From Cellulophaga baltica (GTDB lineage Bacteria; Bacteroidota; Bacteroidia; Flavobacteriales; Flavobacteriaceae), in the NCBI RefSeq assembly GCF_900102165.1, contig NZ_FNBD01000010.1, positions 62,001-126,000 of the forward strand: a DNA stretch of 64,000 nucleotides. Direction: 5' to 3'. Position 1 is the stretch's first letter. The number at the start of each line of letters is the position of its first letter. This document shows, one piece after another, positions 53,729 through 61,941 of the stretch. Made by a program: the position numbers and the translations under genes. The notes beneath the pieces were generated by a model, which worked only from the letters and a program-made list of their open reading frames with translations, did no database searches and was not told where the DNA came from.

Positions 53729-54544
53729 ATGGATTCATTAGTAACAGTAGCTTGGTTGAAAGATCATTTAGACGATTCTAATTTGATAATTTTAGACGCG
53801 AGGGCTTCAGATCCAATATCAGGAGCAGTTTCAGAAAATAGTAGTAATAGCATTAAAGGTGCGCGAATTTTTAATTTAAAAACTAATTTTTCGGAAAGGG
53901 AAAGTCTTTATCCTAATATGGTGCCAAGTCCAGAGCAATTTCAGGAAGAGTGTCAAAAACTAGGAATTAATCAGAATAGTGTATTGGTAGTATACGATGC
54001 TTTAGGGATTTATTGGAGTCCTAGAGTTTGGTGGCTATTTAAGGCAATGGGACATCCTAATATTGCCGTTTTAGACGGAGGTTTACCAGAATGGATTCTT
54101 CATAATTTACCTTTAGAAAAAAATAGGAAAGAAACGTATGTTAAAGGAAACTTTACAGCGTCTTTTAATAGTGAAGCGGTTGTTAGTTTTAGTGCTGTTT
54201 TTGAAAATACGACGTCAGAAATAGCCATACTTATTGATGCGCGATCGCAAGGTAGGTTTAACGGAACAGCAGCGGAACCTAGAAAAGGTTTAAGGAGTGG
54301 GAGCATTCCTAAATCCATAAATATCCCCTACACTGAAGTGTTGCGAGGTAGTAAATTCAAATCTAAGGGAGCATTAGCTGTAGTTTTTAATAGGCTAAAC
54401 AATGAAAGCAAACCGGTAATATTTAGTTGTGGTTCGGGAGTGACCGCATGCATATTATTGTTTGCGAGTGAACTAGTGGGAATTCAAAATAAAAAATCTG
54501 TCTATGATGGCTCATGGACAGAGTGGGCGCAAAAAGTATTGTAA
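53729..54544 (+). CDS. Sulfurtransferase (rhodanese/3-mercaptopyruvate type)
   Basis: A 271-residue tandem-rhodanese protein. The N-terminal domain (LIILDARASDP, VVYDALGIYWSPRVWWLFKAMGH, VLDGGLPEW) is inactive, as usual; the C-terminal domain has ILIDARSQGRFNG and the active-site loop FSCGSGVTACI. CGSGVTA is closer to mercaptopyruvate than to thiosulfate sulfurtransferases. It converges on the thioredoxin-like gene with a 3-nt gap. Confidence 0.93.
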   Translation: MDSLVTVAWLKDHLDDSNLIILDARASDPISGAVSENSSNSIKGARIFNLKTNFSERESLYPNMVPSPEQFQEECQKLGINQNSVLVVYDALGIYWSPRVWWLFKAMGHPNIAVLDGGLPEWILHNLPLEKNRKETYVKGNFTASFNSEAVVSFSAVFENTTSEIAILIDARSQGRFNGTAAEPRKGLRSGSIPKSINIPYTEVLRGSKFKSKGALAVVFNRLNNESKPVIFSCGSGVTACILLFASELVGIQNKKSVYDGSWTEWAQKVL

Positions 54545-54547
54545 ATT

Positions 54548-55063
54548 TTATTTTCCTTCGGTATACGTTTTCCAGTCTTTTTCCTTGTGAATATTGTCTC
54601 CAAAATACTTCGCTATTTGTAAAAAAGCATCAGGCTTTTGATATCCAGGAACAGGAGAGAGCATATTCATCTTTTCATCTAAAAATATGGTAGTAGGATA
54701 GCTTAGTTTTCCTTGCATTAATGCAGCCGCAAATTCGTGGTATCCATTTCTTCCAGAGGGAACAAATTTAAAAGTTTTTCCTTTAAATTCAATAGGTTCT
54801 TTGCCTTCACCATCTAGTTTTACCATATAGAAATTCTTTTCCATATAGGCTGCTACGGTAGCATCCTGAAAAGTGTCCTTATCCATTTTTTTGCACCAGC
54901 CACACCAATCCGTATATACATCGATAAATATTTTCTTCGGATTTTTATCTGTTTCGGCTAGTTTGGCAGCTTCTTCCCAAGTTAGCCAGGTAACCTCTTG
55001 AGCATTTGTGGTAAACACATTAAGCATACTAATTATAAAAACGGAGTAAAAGAATGATTTCAT
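54548..55063 (-). CDS. Exported thioredoxin-fold protein (DsbD-gamma-like)
   Basis: A 171-residue periplasmic thioredoxin with signal peptide (FFYSVFIISMLNVFTTNAQ). The active site WCGWCKKMD is preceded by PKKIFIDVYTDW, typical of the thioredoxin_7/DUF255-like group, and the cis-Pro loop is YPTTIFLDEKMN. It likely reduces or shuffles disulfides of envelope proteins. Confidence 0.92.
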   Translation of the reverse strand: MKSFFYSVFIISMLNVFTTNAQEVTWLTWEEAAKLAETDKNPKKIFIDVYTDWCGWCKKMDKDTFQDATVAAYMEKNFYMVKLDGEGKEPIEFKGKTFKFVPSGRNGYHEFAAALMQGKLSYPTTIFLDEKMNMLSPVPGYQKPDAFLQIAKYFGDNIHKEKDWKTYTEGK

Positions 55064-55150
55064 TTTGTACTATTTTGATTGTTTAGTCTCTAAACCTATT
55101 CAAAAATAACGTTTTAATTACTATTTTATTTTCAGGATCTATAAAACATA

Positions 55151-55177
55151 AAAAAATCCTGCAGGGCAGGATTTTTT
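55151..55177 (-). terminator. Terminator after lysA
   Basis: Arms ATCCTGC/GCAGGAT with loop AGG, flanked by A- and T-runs. Confidence 0.9.
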
Positions 55178-55200
55178 ATAGTGTCTAGTACTGTAAAGTT

Positions 55201-56439
55201 TTATTTAACGGTAGCCTTTTCTTTTTTTGAAAAAAGGTTTTTTACATCTACTTGATTTTTTATAATGTCATCTAATGTTTCGCGCTCTCTAATTAATACA
55301 GCTTCTCCTTTGTGCCATAACACTTCGGCAGGTCTAAATCTGCTATTATAATTACTCGCCATGGTAAAGCAATAAGCACCGGCATTTTTGAAAGTAAGGA
55401 TATCACCTTCAGATATTTCAGTAATTCTTCGGTTGCTAGCAAACGTATCTGTTTCGCAAATGTAGCCTACAACAGAATAGTAACGTTCTCTACCTTCTGG
55501 GTTTGAGATATTTTCTATTTGATGGTAGGATCCATAAAGCATTGGACGTATTAGGTGATTGAAACCCGAATCAATACTAGCAAAAACCGTAGATGTTGTT
55601 TGTTTAACAACATTTACTTTTGCAAGAAATTGGCCCGCTTCGCTTACTAGAAATTTACCTGGTTCAAAAGCTAAGGTTAATTCTTTTCCGTATTCTTTAC
55701 AGAAAGCATTGAACTTTTCAGTTAATTTACTTCCTAATTCTTCTATGTTTGTTTCAATATCTCCTTCTTTATAAGGTACTTTGAAACCACTTCCGAAATC
55801 AATAAAGTCTAATTCCTTGAAGTTTTTAGCAGTTTCAAACAATATTTCAGAAGCATAAAGAAATACATCAATATCTAAAATGTCACTTCCTGTATGCATA
55901 TGAATACCATTGATATGCATTTGAGTAAGTTCTACGATACGTAATAAATGAGGTATTTGATGAATGCTAATTCCAAATTTAGAATCAATATGACCTACAG
56001 AAATGTTAGAGTTTCCTCCAGCCATAACATGAGGATTAATACGGATACAAACTGGAACTTTAGGAAACTTACTTCCAAATTGTTCTAATATAGATAGGTT
56101 GTCAATATTAATACGTACGCCTAATTTAGCAGCTTCTTCAATTTCTTCTAAAGAAACTCCATTAGGGGTAAATATGATATTTTCAGGTTTAAAACCAGCA
56201 AGAAGACCTAATTGTACTTCTTGAATAGAAACAGTGTCTAAGCCACTGCCAAGACTGTTCATTAGTTTTAATATGGTAATATTAGATAGCGCTTTAGCAG
56301 CGTAATTTAATTTTAATTTTTTAACTCCACTAAAGGCGTTAGTAAGCCTGTTGAATTGGGTTATTATTTTTTCAGAATCATACACATAAACCGGATCTCC
56401 GTAGGTTTTTGCTATGTTCAATAAATCGTGATTCGTCAT
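55201..56439 (-). CDS. lysA: Diaminopimelate decarboxylase
   Basis: A 412-residue fold-type III PLP enzyme for the last step of lysine synthesis. The start at 56439 (MTNHDLLNIAKTYGDPVYVYD) is set by the promoter, which lies between it and a longer in-frame ATG at 56529. PLP lysine is in LNYAAKALSN; GIHMHTGSDI, FGSGFKVPY, EPGKFLVSEAGQFLAKV and ICETDTFASNR follow. Confidence 0.95.
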   Translation of the reverse strand: MTNHDLLNIAKTYGDPVYVYDSEKIITQFNRLTNAFSGVKKLKLNYAAKALSNITILKLMNSLGSGLDTVSIQEVQLGLLAGFKPENIIFTPNGVSLEEIEEAAKLGVRINIDNLSILEQFGSKFPKVPVCIRINPHVMAGGNSNISVGHIDSKFGISIHQIPHLLRIVELTQMHINGIHMHTGSDILDIDVFLYASEILFETAKNFKELDFIDFGSGFKVPYKEGDIETNIEELGSKLTEKFNAFCKEYGKELTLAFEPGKFLVSEAGQFLAKVNVVKQTTSTVFASIDSGFNHLIRPMLYGSYHQIENISNPEGRERYYSVVGYICETDTFASNRRITEISEGDILTFKNAGAYCFTMASNYNSRFRPAEVLWHKGEAVLIRERETLDDIIKNQVDVKNLFSKKEKATVK

Positions 56440-56457
56440 TGCAATATAATTTTGAAG

Positions 56458-56488
56458 CAAATCTATACTTCTTCTTGGTTTTGAACAA
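56458..56488 (-). promoter_or_regulatory. Promoter of lysA
   Basis: On the minus strand TTG (56488-56486), 20-nt spacer, TAGATTTG (56465-56458). The ATG follows 18 nt later, leaving a very short leader. Confidence 0.8.
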
Positions 56489-56723
56489 AATAAAACATCA
56501 AAAAACCAAAATACAACAAATTGTTTCATTTAAAACAAATAAAACCCGTTTAGGGGTCGTGCTGCTAGTATTTCTAGGTTTTAATGAGATTTTGAGCTTA
56601 CGAATAACTGTAATGTTAGAATCTTTTTGATGAATAGAACAAGAAATAGGCTATTTTTTGTGCCTATTTTAAAATTTAAGAGATAGCTTTCTAATTTCAT
56701 TAGGGTAATTAGCAATGGTTTGC

Positions 56724-56731
56724 TATTTTTG
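56724..56731 (+). promoter_or_regulatory. -7 box of sucC
   Basis: TATTTTTG matches TAnnTTTG, 29 nt before the ATG; the -33 element is weak. Confidence 0.5.
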
Positions 56732-56760
56732 TCATCATTAAATAAAGACACGATTTACTT

Positions 56761-57951
56761 ATGAATCTTCACGAATATCAAGGAAAAGAAATTTTAGCAA
56801 GTTTTGGGGTACGTATCCAAAGAGGAATTGTAGCTCACAATGCAAAAGAAGCTGTAGATGCTGCAAAGCAATTAACAGCAGAAACAGGAACTGGATGGCA
56901 CGTTATAAAAGCACAAGTTCACGCTGGTGGCCGCGGAAAAGGTGGTGGTGTTAAATTGGCTAAAAACTTAAAAGAAGTTGAAGAAATTGCAGGACAAATC
57001 ATTGGAATGAATTTGATCACGCCTCAGACTTCTGCTGAAGGTAAAAAAGTTCATCAAGTATTGGTTGCTGAAGATGTTTATTACCCAGGAGCTAGTGAAA
57101 CGAATGAGTTTTACATGTCTGTGTTATTAAACCGTGGTACTGGTAGAAATATGATTATGTATTCTACAGAAGGTGGTATGGATATCGAAGAGGTGGCCGA
57201 AAGTACGCCACATTTAATTTTTACAGAAGAAATTGATCCTGCAACAGGTCTATTGCCTTTTCAAGCACGTAAGATTGCCTTTAACTTAGGTTTGTCTGGT
57301 ACTGCTTTTAAAGAAATGACAAAGTTCGTAGCGTCTTTATATAAAGCATATGTTGAGAGTGATTCAAGTATGTTTGAAATCAACCCAGTTTTAAAAACTT
57401 CGGATGATAAAATTATGGCTGTAGATGCTAAAGTATCTATAGATGATAATGCATTATACAGAAGAAAGCAATATGCAGAAATGCGTGACCTTCGTGAAGA
57501 GAATGCTATTGAAGTTGAAGCGGGTGCTTTAGGTTTAAATTATGTAGATCTTGATGGGAATGTTGGATGTATGGTTAACGGTGCTGGTTTAGCAATGGCA
57601 ACTATGGATTTAATTAAGCAAGCAGGTGGTGAGCCAGCTAACTTCTTAGATGTTGGTGGTACTGCTGATGCGGCGCGTGTTGAGGCTGCTTTCAAGATTA
57701 TCTTAAAAGATCCTGCAGTTAAAGCGATATTGATTAATATTTTTGGTGGTATCGTTCGTTGTGATCGCGTGGCTCAAGGTGTTATTGATGCTTACAAAAA
57801 CATGGGAACTATAAACGTGCCAATCATTGTTCGTTTACAAGGAACAAATGCTGACTTGGCAAAAGAATTGATCGATAATTCTGGTTTAGATGTACAGTCT
57901 GCTGTACAATTCCAAGAAGCTGCAGATAAAGTTAAGGCGGTATTGAGTTAA
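56761..57951 (+). CDS. sucC: Succinyl-CoA synthetase, beta subunit (ADP-forming)
   Basis: A 396-residue TCA-cycle enzyme subunit with an ATP-grasp domain (MNLHEYQGKEILASFGV, VHAGGRGKGGGVKLAKN) and a C-terminal CoA-ligase domain (GLAMATMDLIKQAGGEPANFLDVGGTADAARVEAAFKII, NIFGGIVRCDRVAQGV). The alpha subunit sucD is not adjacent, a split that seems common in Flavobacteria. Confidence 0.98.
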   Translation: MNLHEYQGKEILASFGVRIQRGIVAHNAKEAVDAAKQLTAETGTGWHVIKAQVHAGGRGKGGGVKLAKNLKEVEEIAGQIIGMNLITPQTSAEGKKVHQVLVAEDVYYPGASETNEFYMSVLLNRGTGRNMIMYSTEGGMDIEEVAESTPHLIFTEEIDPATGLLPFQARKIAFNLGLSGTAFKEMTKFVASLYKAYVESDSSMFEINPVLKTSDDKIMAVDAKVSIDDNALYRRKQYAEMRDLREENAIEVEAGALGLNYVDLDGNVGCMVNGAGLAMATMDLIKQAGGEPANFLDVGGTADAARVEAAFKIILKDPAVKAILINIFGGIVRCDRVAQGVIDAYKNMGTINVPIIVRLQGTNADLAKELIDNSGLDVQSAVQFQEAADKVKAVLS

Positions 57952-57979
57952 TTTAAAAGTACTCAAAAAATATATTTTC

Positions 57980-58017
57980 AAAATGGGCAATGTTATCTTA
58001 ACATTGCCCATTTTTTT
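57980..58017 (+). terminator. Terminator after sucC
   Basis: Arms AAATGGGCAATGTTA/TAACATTGCCCATTT with loop TCT and a long T-run. Confidence 0.93.
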
Positions 58018-58362
58018 GTTTTCAATAAAAGCGGGTAATACTTGAAAATAGTGTAAGGATGTCAAGAGATGTTTTAAGAATACTGTAGGTTAAAATGCGT
58101 ATTGTTAATTTTTCAATAAGTAAGAATAACCTTTCTTTTTTTTCTACAATTTTAACCTAGTGTTAAATGCTTTAACGATGCGTTAAGTCTGGCTTTAGGT
58201 TTATTTTTTGAAGCTTATAAGTTCTAATTTTGACGTGAGATTAGAGAACGCATCGTGAAGTTAAGGATGTGTTAAAATGAAATTCGAGTGTAACATAATA
58301 GTTTGTGAGGCGTCTTTCTAATATCATCAATTAATCAGTTATCAATCTTAAAACAAATTATC
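58018..58362 (+). promoter_or_regulatory. Control region with tandem TTTAAC-N5-GTTAAA dyads
   Basis: Two dyads TTTAAC-N5-GTTAAA (58151-58167) and TTTAAC-N5-GTTAAG (58171-58187) repeat with a 20-bp period. Single half-sites occur at 58089, 58104, 58260 and 58271. A -7 box TAATTTTG lies at 58225-58232, placing the tandem dyads about 40-75 bp upstream, where an activator would bind. The leader to the ATG at 58363 would be about 130 nt. Confidence 0.55.
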
Positions 58363-58698
58363 ATGAGAAAATTAAGTTTAGTATTCGTAAGTACATTGTT
58401 ATTATTATCAGGATCAGTTCTAGCAAATGACAAAAAGAAATCTGACGAGCCTACAAAAAAATTATCAACTCAAATTGCTACATTATTAAGCAATAGTTCT
58501 TTAATCGTTGAAGACGACTTAACAGCTAATGTTCTTTTTACTTTAAATGAGGACAGAGAAATTGTGGTACTATCTGTAACAACAAATAGTGAAATAGTAG
58601 AACAGTTTGTAAAATCAAAATTGAATTACCAAAAAGTAAGTCTAGAAGATTACCGTGAAGGAAGGACCTATACTGTTCCAGTAAGAATTACGGAGTAA
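58363..58698 (+). CDS. Small secreted protein resembling the TonB C-terminal domain
   Basis: A 111-residue protein with a clear signal peptide (LSLVFVSTLLLLSGSVLA). After a Lys-rich linker, the pattern TANVLFTLNEDREIVVLSVTTNSEIVEQFVKSKLNYQKV and YTVPVRITE resembles the TonB C-terminal fold, but no membrane anchor or Pro-rich spacer is present. It may be a stress or envelope protein; it cannot itself couple to ExbBD. The unusual upstream region suggests tight control. Confidence 0.65.
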   Translation: MRKLSLVFVSTLLLLSGSVLANDKKKSDEPTKKLSTQIATLLSNSSLIVEDDLTANVLFTLNEDREIVVLSVTTNSEIVEQFVKSKLNYQKVSLEDYREGRTYTVPVRITE

Positions 58699-58721
58699 GT
58701 ATTTTTATTTATGTTGATCAC

Positions 58722-58756
58722 AAAAAAATCCTGAGTTAACTCAGGATTTTTTTTTG
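58722..58756. terminator. Bidirectional terminator
   Basis: Perfect palindrome AATCCTGAGTTAACTCAGGATT flanked by A- and T-runs; the stop codon of the DUF1456 gene is within it. Confidence 0.9.
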
Positions 58757-59109
58757 TTTTTATAATTTCCGTGGATAACGTTTTTATCTACTTTCTTCTC
58801 TTGTTTTGCTTTAAAGTCAGGATCGTATCCTTTTTTTGCCTGTGGGCCTTTTTTAATCGCGGCTAATTCAGCTTTTGGATTTTTAGGATTCTCTTTGGTT
58901 CCTCTAAAGTGAATTACTAGGGCGTTTAAAAAGTTACGCAGTATTTGATCACCACATTCCATGTAGTTTGGATGGTCTTCCTTTCTGAAAAATGCACCAA
59001 GCTCTGCTTTAGAGATCTTAAAATCTACAAGTTTTAAAATGTCTACAATTTCATCATCCCTCAACATTAGTGCTACTCTTAGCTTCTTAAGAATATCATT
59101 ATTAGTCAT
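58741..59109 (-). CDS. DUF1456 (YehS-like) protein
   Basis: A 122-residue protein with one and a half DUF1456 repeats: NNDILKKLRVALMLRDDEIVDILKLVDFKISKAELGAFFRKEDHPNYMECGDQILRNFLNALVIH. The second copy of the repeat is replaced by a basic Lys-rich tail (KAELAAIKKGPQAKKGYDPDFKAK), shorter than E. coli YehS. It may bind nucleic acid; function unknown. It is divergent from hsp20 across a long inverted repeat. Confidence 0.87.
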   Translation of the reverse strand: MTNNDILKKLRVALMLRDDEIVDILKLVDFKISKAELGAFFRKEDHPNYMECGDQILRNFLNALVIHFRGTKENPKNPKAELAAIKKGPQAKKGYDPDFKAKQEKKVDKNVIHGNYKNKKKS

Positions 59110-59230
59110 ATAATCTAATTTTGCTGCAAGGTACTATTTTATACTAAAGTTCTTGATTTTTTCTATTTGTTTCCTATGATCAGCTCTGTATTAATGAAGC
59201 ATGCTGCCATGTTTTTAGTCTAACAACCTT

Positions 59231-59287
59231 AAATAGCGTCATTTTGTCATTGTCAAACAGCTATTTGATGACAAAATGACGCTATTT
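59231..59287. repeat. Perfect 20-bp inverted repeat, hsp20-DUF1456 region
   Basis: Left arm AAATAGCGTCATTTTGTCAT (59231-59250) and its exact reverse complement (59268-59287) are separated by 17 nt, which can add a CAAA/TTTG pair. Each arm contains TGACAAAATGAC. It may be an operator for both divergent genes or a cruciform; there is no adjacent T-run. Confidence 0.88.
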
Positions 59288-59309
59288 ATGCCTTGGTATG
59301 TATTTTGTC
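59264..59309 (+). promoter_or_regulatory. hsp20 promoter with composite heat-shock element
   Basis: TTTGATGACA, 3 nt, TGAC, 12 nt, TTGGTA, 4 nt, TTTTGTC. All blocks and spacings agree with those ahead of grpE (12663-12709). The -7 reads GTATTTTG, a weak match to TAnnTTTG, so another sigma factor or an activator may be needed. Confidence 0.58.
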
Positions 59310-59356
59310 TATTGAATACCAAAGAACAAATATTTCTAATTAAAAAAAATATAGTT

Positions 59357-59794
59357 ATGAGTACAGTAAATAAAAATGTAGTATCTATTCCGGCATTAAT
59401 GAATGAATTGTTTAAACCAGATTGGTTTGGTGGCGCCGAAGTATTAAATAGTAAAGTTCCTGCGGTGAATATAAAAGAGGATGATGCTTCTTTTGTATTA
59501 GAATTGGTTGCTCCAGGGAGAAAAAAAGAGGACTTCAAAATCGAAATCGATAATGATTTATTAAGTGTTTCATTTGAGTCTAAGAAGGAAGTTGCTGAGG
59601 ACAAGGAAGTGGAAAAAGTAAAATATACTAGAAAAGAGTATTCTTTTTCATCATTTAAAAGAGCCTTTACCTTACCAGAATCGGTAAATAAGGAAGCTAT
59701 TAATGCAAGTTACGAAAACGGAATTTTAAGTTTTAATCTTCCTAAAAAGGAAGAAGCATTACCAAAGCCAAAGAGATTAATAGAATTGGCGTAA
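59357..59794 (+). CDS. Small heat-shock protein, Hsp20/alpha-crystallin family
   Basis: A 145-residue holdase from the ATG at 59357; the ATG at 59276 lies within the inverted repeat and is rejected. The alpha-crystallin domain spans about 35-130 with FVLELVAPGRKKEDFKIEIDNDLLSVSFE, the conserved AxxxNGIL-type motif INASYENGILSFNLPK, and a short C-terminal extension with PKRLIEL holding the IxI/V anchor-like end. A hairpin terminator follows. Confidence 0.95.
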   Translation: MSTVNKNVVSIPALMNELFKPDWFGGAEVLNSKVPAVNIKEDDASFVLELVAPGRKKEDFKIEIDNDLLSVSFESKKEVAEDKEVEKVKYTRKEYSFSSFKRAFTLPESVNKEAINASYENGILSFNLPKKEEALPKPKRLIELA

Positions 59795-59855
59795 TGTAGT
59801 ATGAAATTGTGTTAACCGAGAGGTTCTCATGATGGTTGGTTTAAGTTGGTTAGTT

Positions 59856-59891
59856 AAAAGCGCCTCGGGATACTACCGAGGCGCTTTTTTT
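59856..59891. terminator. Bidirectional terminator
   Basis: Arms AAAAGCGCCTCGG/CCGAGGCGCTTTT with loop GATACTA, shared by hsp20 and the convergent uvrB. Confidence 0.93.
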
Positions 59892-61878
59892 ATTCTTGCT
59901 TTTGAAGCATTTTTATTTCATCACGTAATTTGGCAGCTTGCATAAAGTCCAACTCCTTAGCAGCTTTTTCCATATCTTTTCGTTTTTCACGGATCATTTT
60001 TTCAATTTGTTCTTTTGTCAAGTAGTCCATATCCGGTTCTGCCGCTCTAGCTACTTCTTTCTCAAAATGATAGGTAGATACAGAATTCTTAGCTAACACA
60101 CTATCCAGACTTTTATTTAGCGCTTTTGGTACCATATTATGCTTGGTATTGTAAGCAATTTGTTTTTCTCTTCGGTAATTGGTGTCATCAATAGTTTGTT
60201 TCATGCTAGCCGTAATTTTATCAGCATACATAATAGCTTTTCCATTAAGGTTTCTAGCGGCTCTACCCACGGTTTGTGTTAAGGAGCGATTACTACGCAA
60301 GAATCCTTCTTTATCGGCATCTAGGATGGCGACAAGAGACACCTCAGGTAAATCTAGTCCTTCACGTAGTAGGTTTACCCCAATCAAGACATCAAAAATA
60401 CCTTTTCTTAAATTTTGCATGATTTCTACACGCTCCAGAGTATCCACATCACTATGAATATACCGACAGCGAACATTAATACGATCTAGATATTTCGCTA
60501 ATTCCTCTGCCATACGTTTGGTAAGGGTAGTTACCAGTGTACGTTCATCTTTTTCATTCCGTTGTTGAATTTCCTCTACCAGATCATCAATTTGATTTAA
60601 GCTAGGTCTCACCTCTATAATAGGATCTAAGAGCCCCGTAGGTCTAATGATTTGTTCTACAAAAACACCATCACTTAGTTGTAATTCATAATCAGCAGGA
60701 GTAGCACTCACATAAATTACTTGATTTTGCAAAGCTTCAAATTCCTCAAATTTAAGTGGCCTATTATCCATTGCAGCAGGCAGTCTAAATCCATATTCTA
60801 CAAGATTTTCTTTTCGGGAACGGTCACCGCCATACATGGCATGTACTTGAGAAATGGTAACGTGACTTTCATCGACGACCATTAAATAATCATCAGGAAA
60901 ATAATCCAATAGACAGAAGGGCCTAGTTCCGGGTTCTCTACCATCTAAATAACGCGAGTAGTTTTCAATACCAGAACAGTATCCTAATTCACGAATCATT
61001 TCTAAATCAAAGTTGGTACGTTCTTCTAGTCTTTTAGCTTCTAAAGGCTTACCAACTTCTTTGAAAAAATCAATCTGTTTTACCAAATCATCCTGAATTT
61101 GATGAATTGCATTTTGTAAAATATCAGGAGAGGTTACAAACATGTTTGCGGGGTAGATATTCAGGTTTTCATAATTATCTAGCTTTGTGTTTTTCAAAGG
61201 ATCAAATGCTTCAATCTCTTCAATTTCATCGCCAAAAAAGTGAATACGAAATGCATGATCTGCATAACTCGGGAAAACATCTACAACATCTCCTTTCACC
61301 CTGAAATTTCCATTCCTAAAATCTGCCGTAGTTCTAGAATATAAACTTTGTACTAATTGATGAAGGAATTTTGTTCTCGAAATTACCTGATCTTTATGAA
61401 CAGAAATAACATTTTTTTGAAATTCTACAGGGTTTCCAATACCATATAAACAAGAAACTGATGCTACAACAATAACATCTCGCCTTCCTGATAATAGGGA
61501 AGACGTGGTACTCAATCGAAGTTTCTCTATGTCTTCATTGATAGATAAATCCTTTTCAATATAAAGACCAGAAGTAGGGATGTAGGCTTCTGGTTGGTAG
61601 TAATCATAGTAGGATACAAAATATTCCACCGCATTATCTGGGAAAAACTGCTTAAATTCTGAATACAATTGAGCAGCTAATGTTTTATTGTGTGCTAAAA
61701 CTAACGTAGGTTTTTGCACCTCTTCAATTACATTAGCTACCGTAAATGTTTTTCCAGATCCTGTTACTCCTAGTAGAGTTTGGTATTTTTCTCCAGTATC
61801 TAAACCTTCAACCAATTCTTTGATGGCATTGGGTTGATCTCCTGTGGGTTTAAATTCTGATACGACCTTAAATTTCAT
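59890..61878 (-). CDS. uvrB: Excinuclease ABC subunit B
   Basis: A 662-residue DNA-repair helicase-like subunit that checks damage with UvrA and loads UvrC. Walker A is LGVTGSGKTFTVANV (about residue 36), the beta-hairpin is YYDYYQPEAYIP, motif II DESHVTISQVHAMYGGD, motif VI QTVGRAARN, and the UvrC-binding UVR coiled coil MEKAAKELDFMQAAKLRDEIK ends the protein. Confidence 0.98.
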   Translation of the reverse strand: MKFKVVSEFKPTGDQPNAIKELVEGLDTGEKYQTLLGVTGSGKTFTVANVIEEVQKPTLVLAHNKTLAAQLYSEFKQFFPDNAVEYFVSYYDYYQPEAYIPTSGLYIEKDLSINEDIEKLRLSTTSSLLSGRRDVIVVASVSCLYGIGNPVEFQKNVISVHKDQVISRTKFLHQLVQSLYSRTTADFRNGNFRVKGDVVDVFPSYADHAFRIHFFGDEIEEIEAFDPLKNTKLDNYENLNIYPANMFVTSPDILQNAIHQIQDDLVKQIDFFKEVGKPLEAKRLEERTNFDLEMIRELGYCSGIENYSRYLDGREPGTRPFCLLDYFPDDYLMVVDESHVTISQVHAMYGGDRSRKENLVEYGFRLPAAMDNRPLKFEEFEALQNQVIYVSATPADYELQLSDGVFVEQIIRPTGLLDPIIEVRPSLNQIDDLVEEIQQRNEKDERTLVTTLTKRMAEELAKYLDRINVRCRYIHSDVDTLERVEIMQNLRKGIFDVLIGVNLLREGLDLPEVSLVAILDADKEGFLRSNRSLTQTVGRAARNLNGKAIMYADKITASMKQTIDDTNYRREKQIAYNTKHNMVPKALNKSLDSVLAKNSVSTYHFEKEVARAAEPDMDYLTKEQIEKMIREKRKDMEKAAKELDFMQAAKLRDEIKMLQKQE

Positions 61879-61941
61879 CCTATAAAATTACGAAAGGAAG
61901 GGGTAATAAATAAACGCAGTTGCGCTTATTTTTAACGCTAT

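Larger units (their letters stand above)
56440..56760. other. Gene-free region between lysA and sucC
   Basis: It holds the lysA promoter (56458-56488), a stem-loop AAATAGGC/GCCTATTT with a 10-nt loop (56644-56669) of unclear role, and the sucC -7 box TATTTTTG (56724-56731). No small ORF or riboswitch-like fold was recognised. Confidence 0.6.

Noticed and set aside
56644-56669. Stem-loop AAATAGGC/GCCTATTT as a terminator or riboswitch
   Set aside because: It lies between two divergent promoters where no transcript should end, and its 10-nt T-rich loop gives no riboswitch-like fold; left as unexplained structure.
19876-59827. Identical 13-mer ACCGAGAGGTTCT at 19876-19888 and 59815-59827
   Set aside because: Tens of 13-mer pairs are expected by chance in 64 kb; the two contexts (upstream of ppk2, downstream of hsp20) have nothing else in common.
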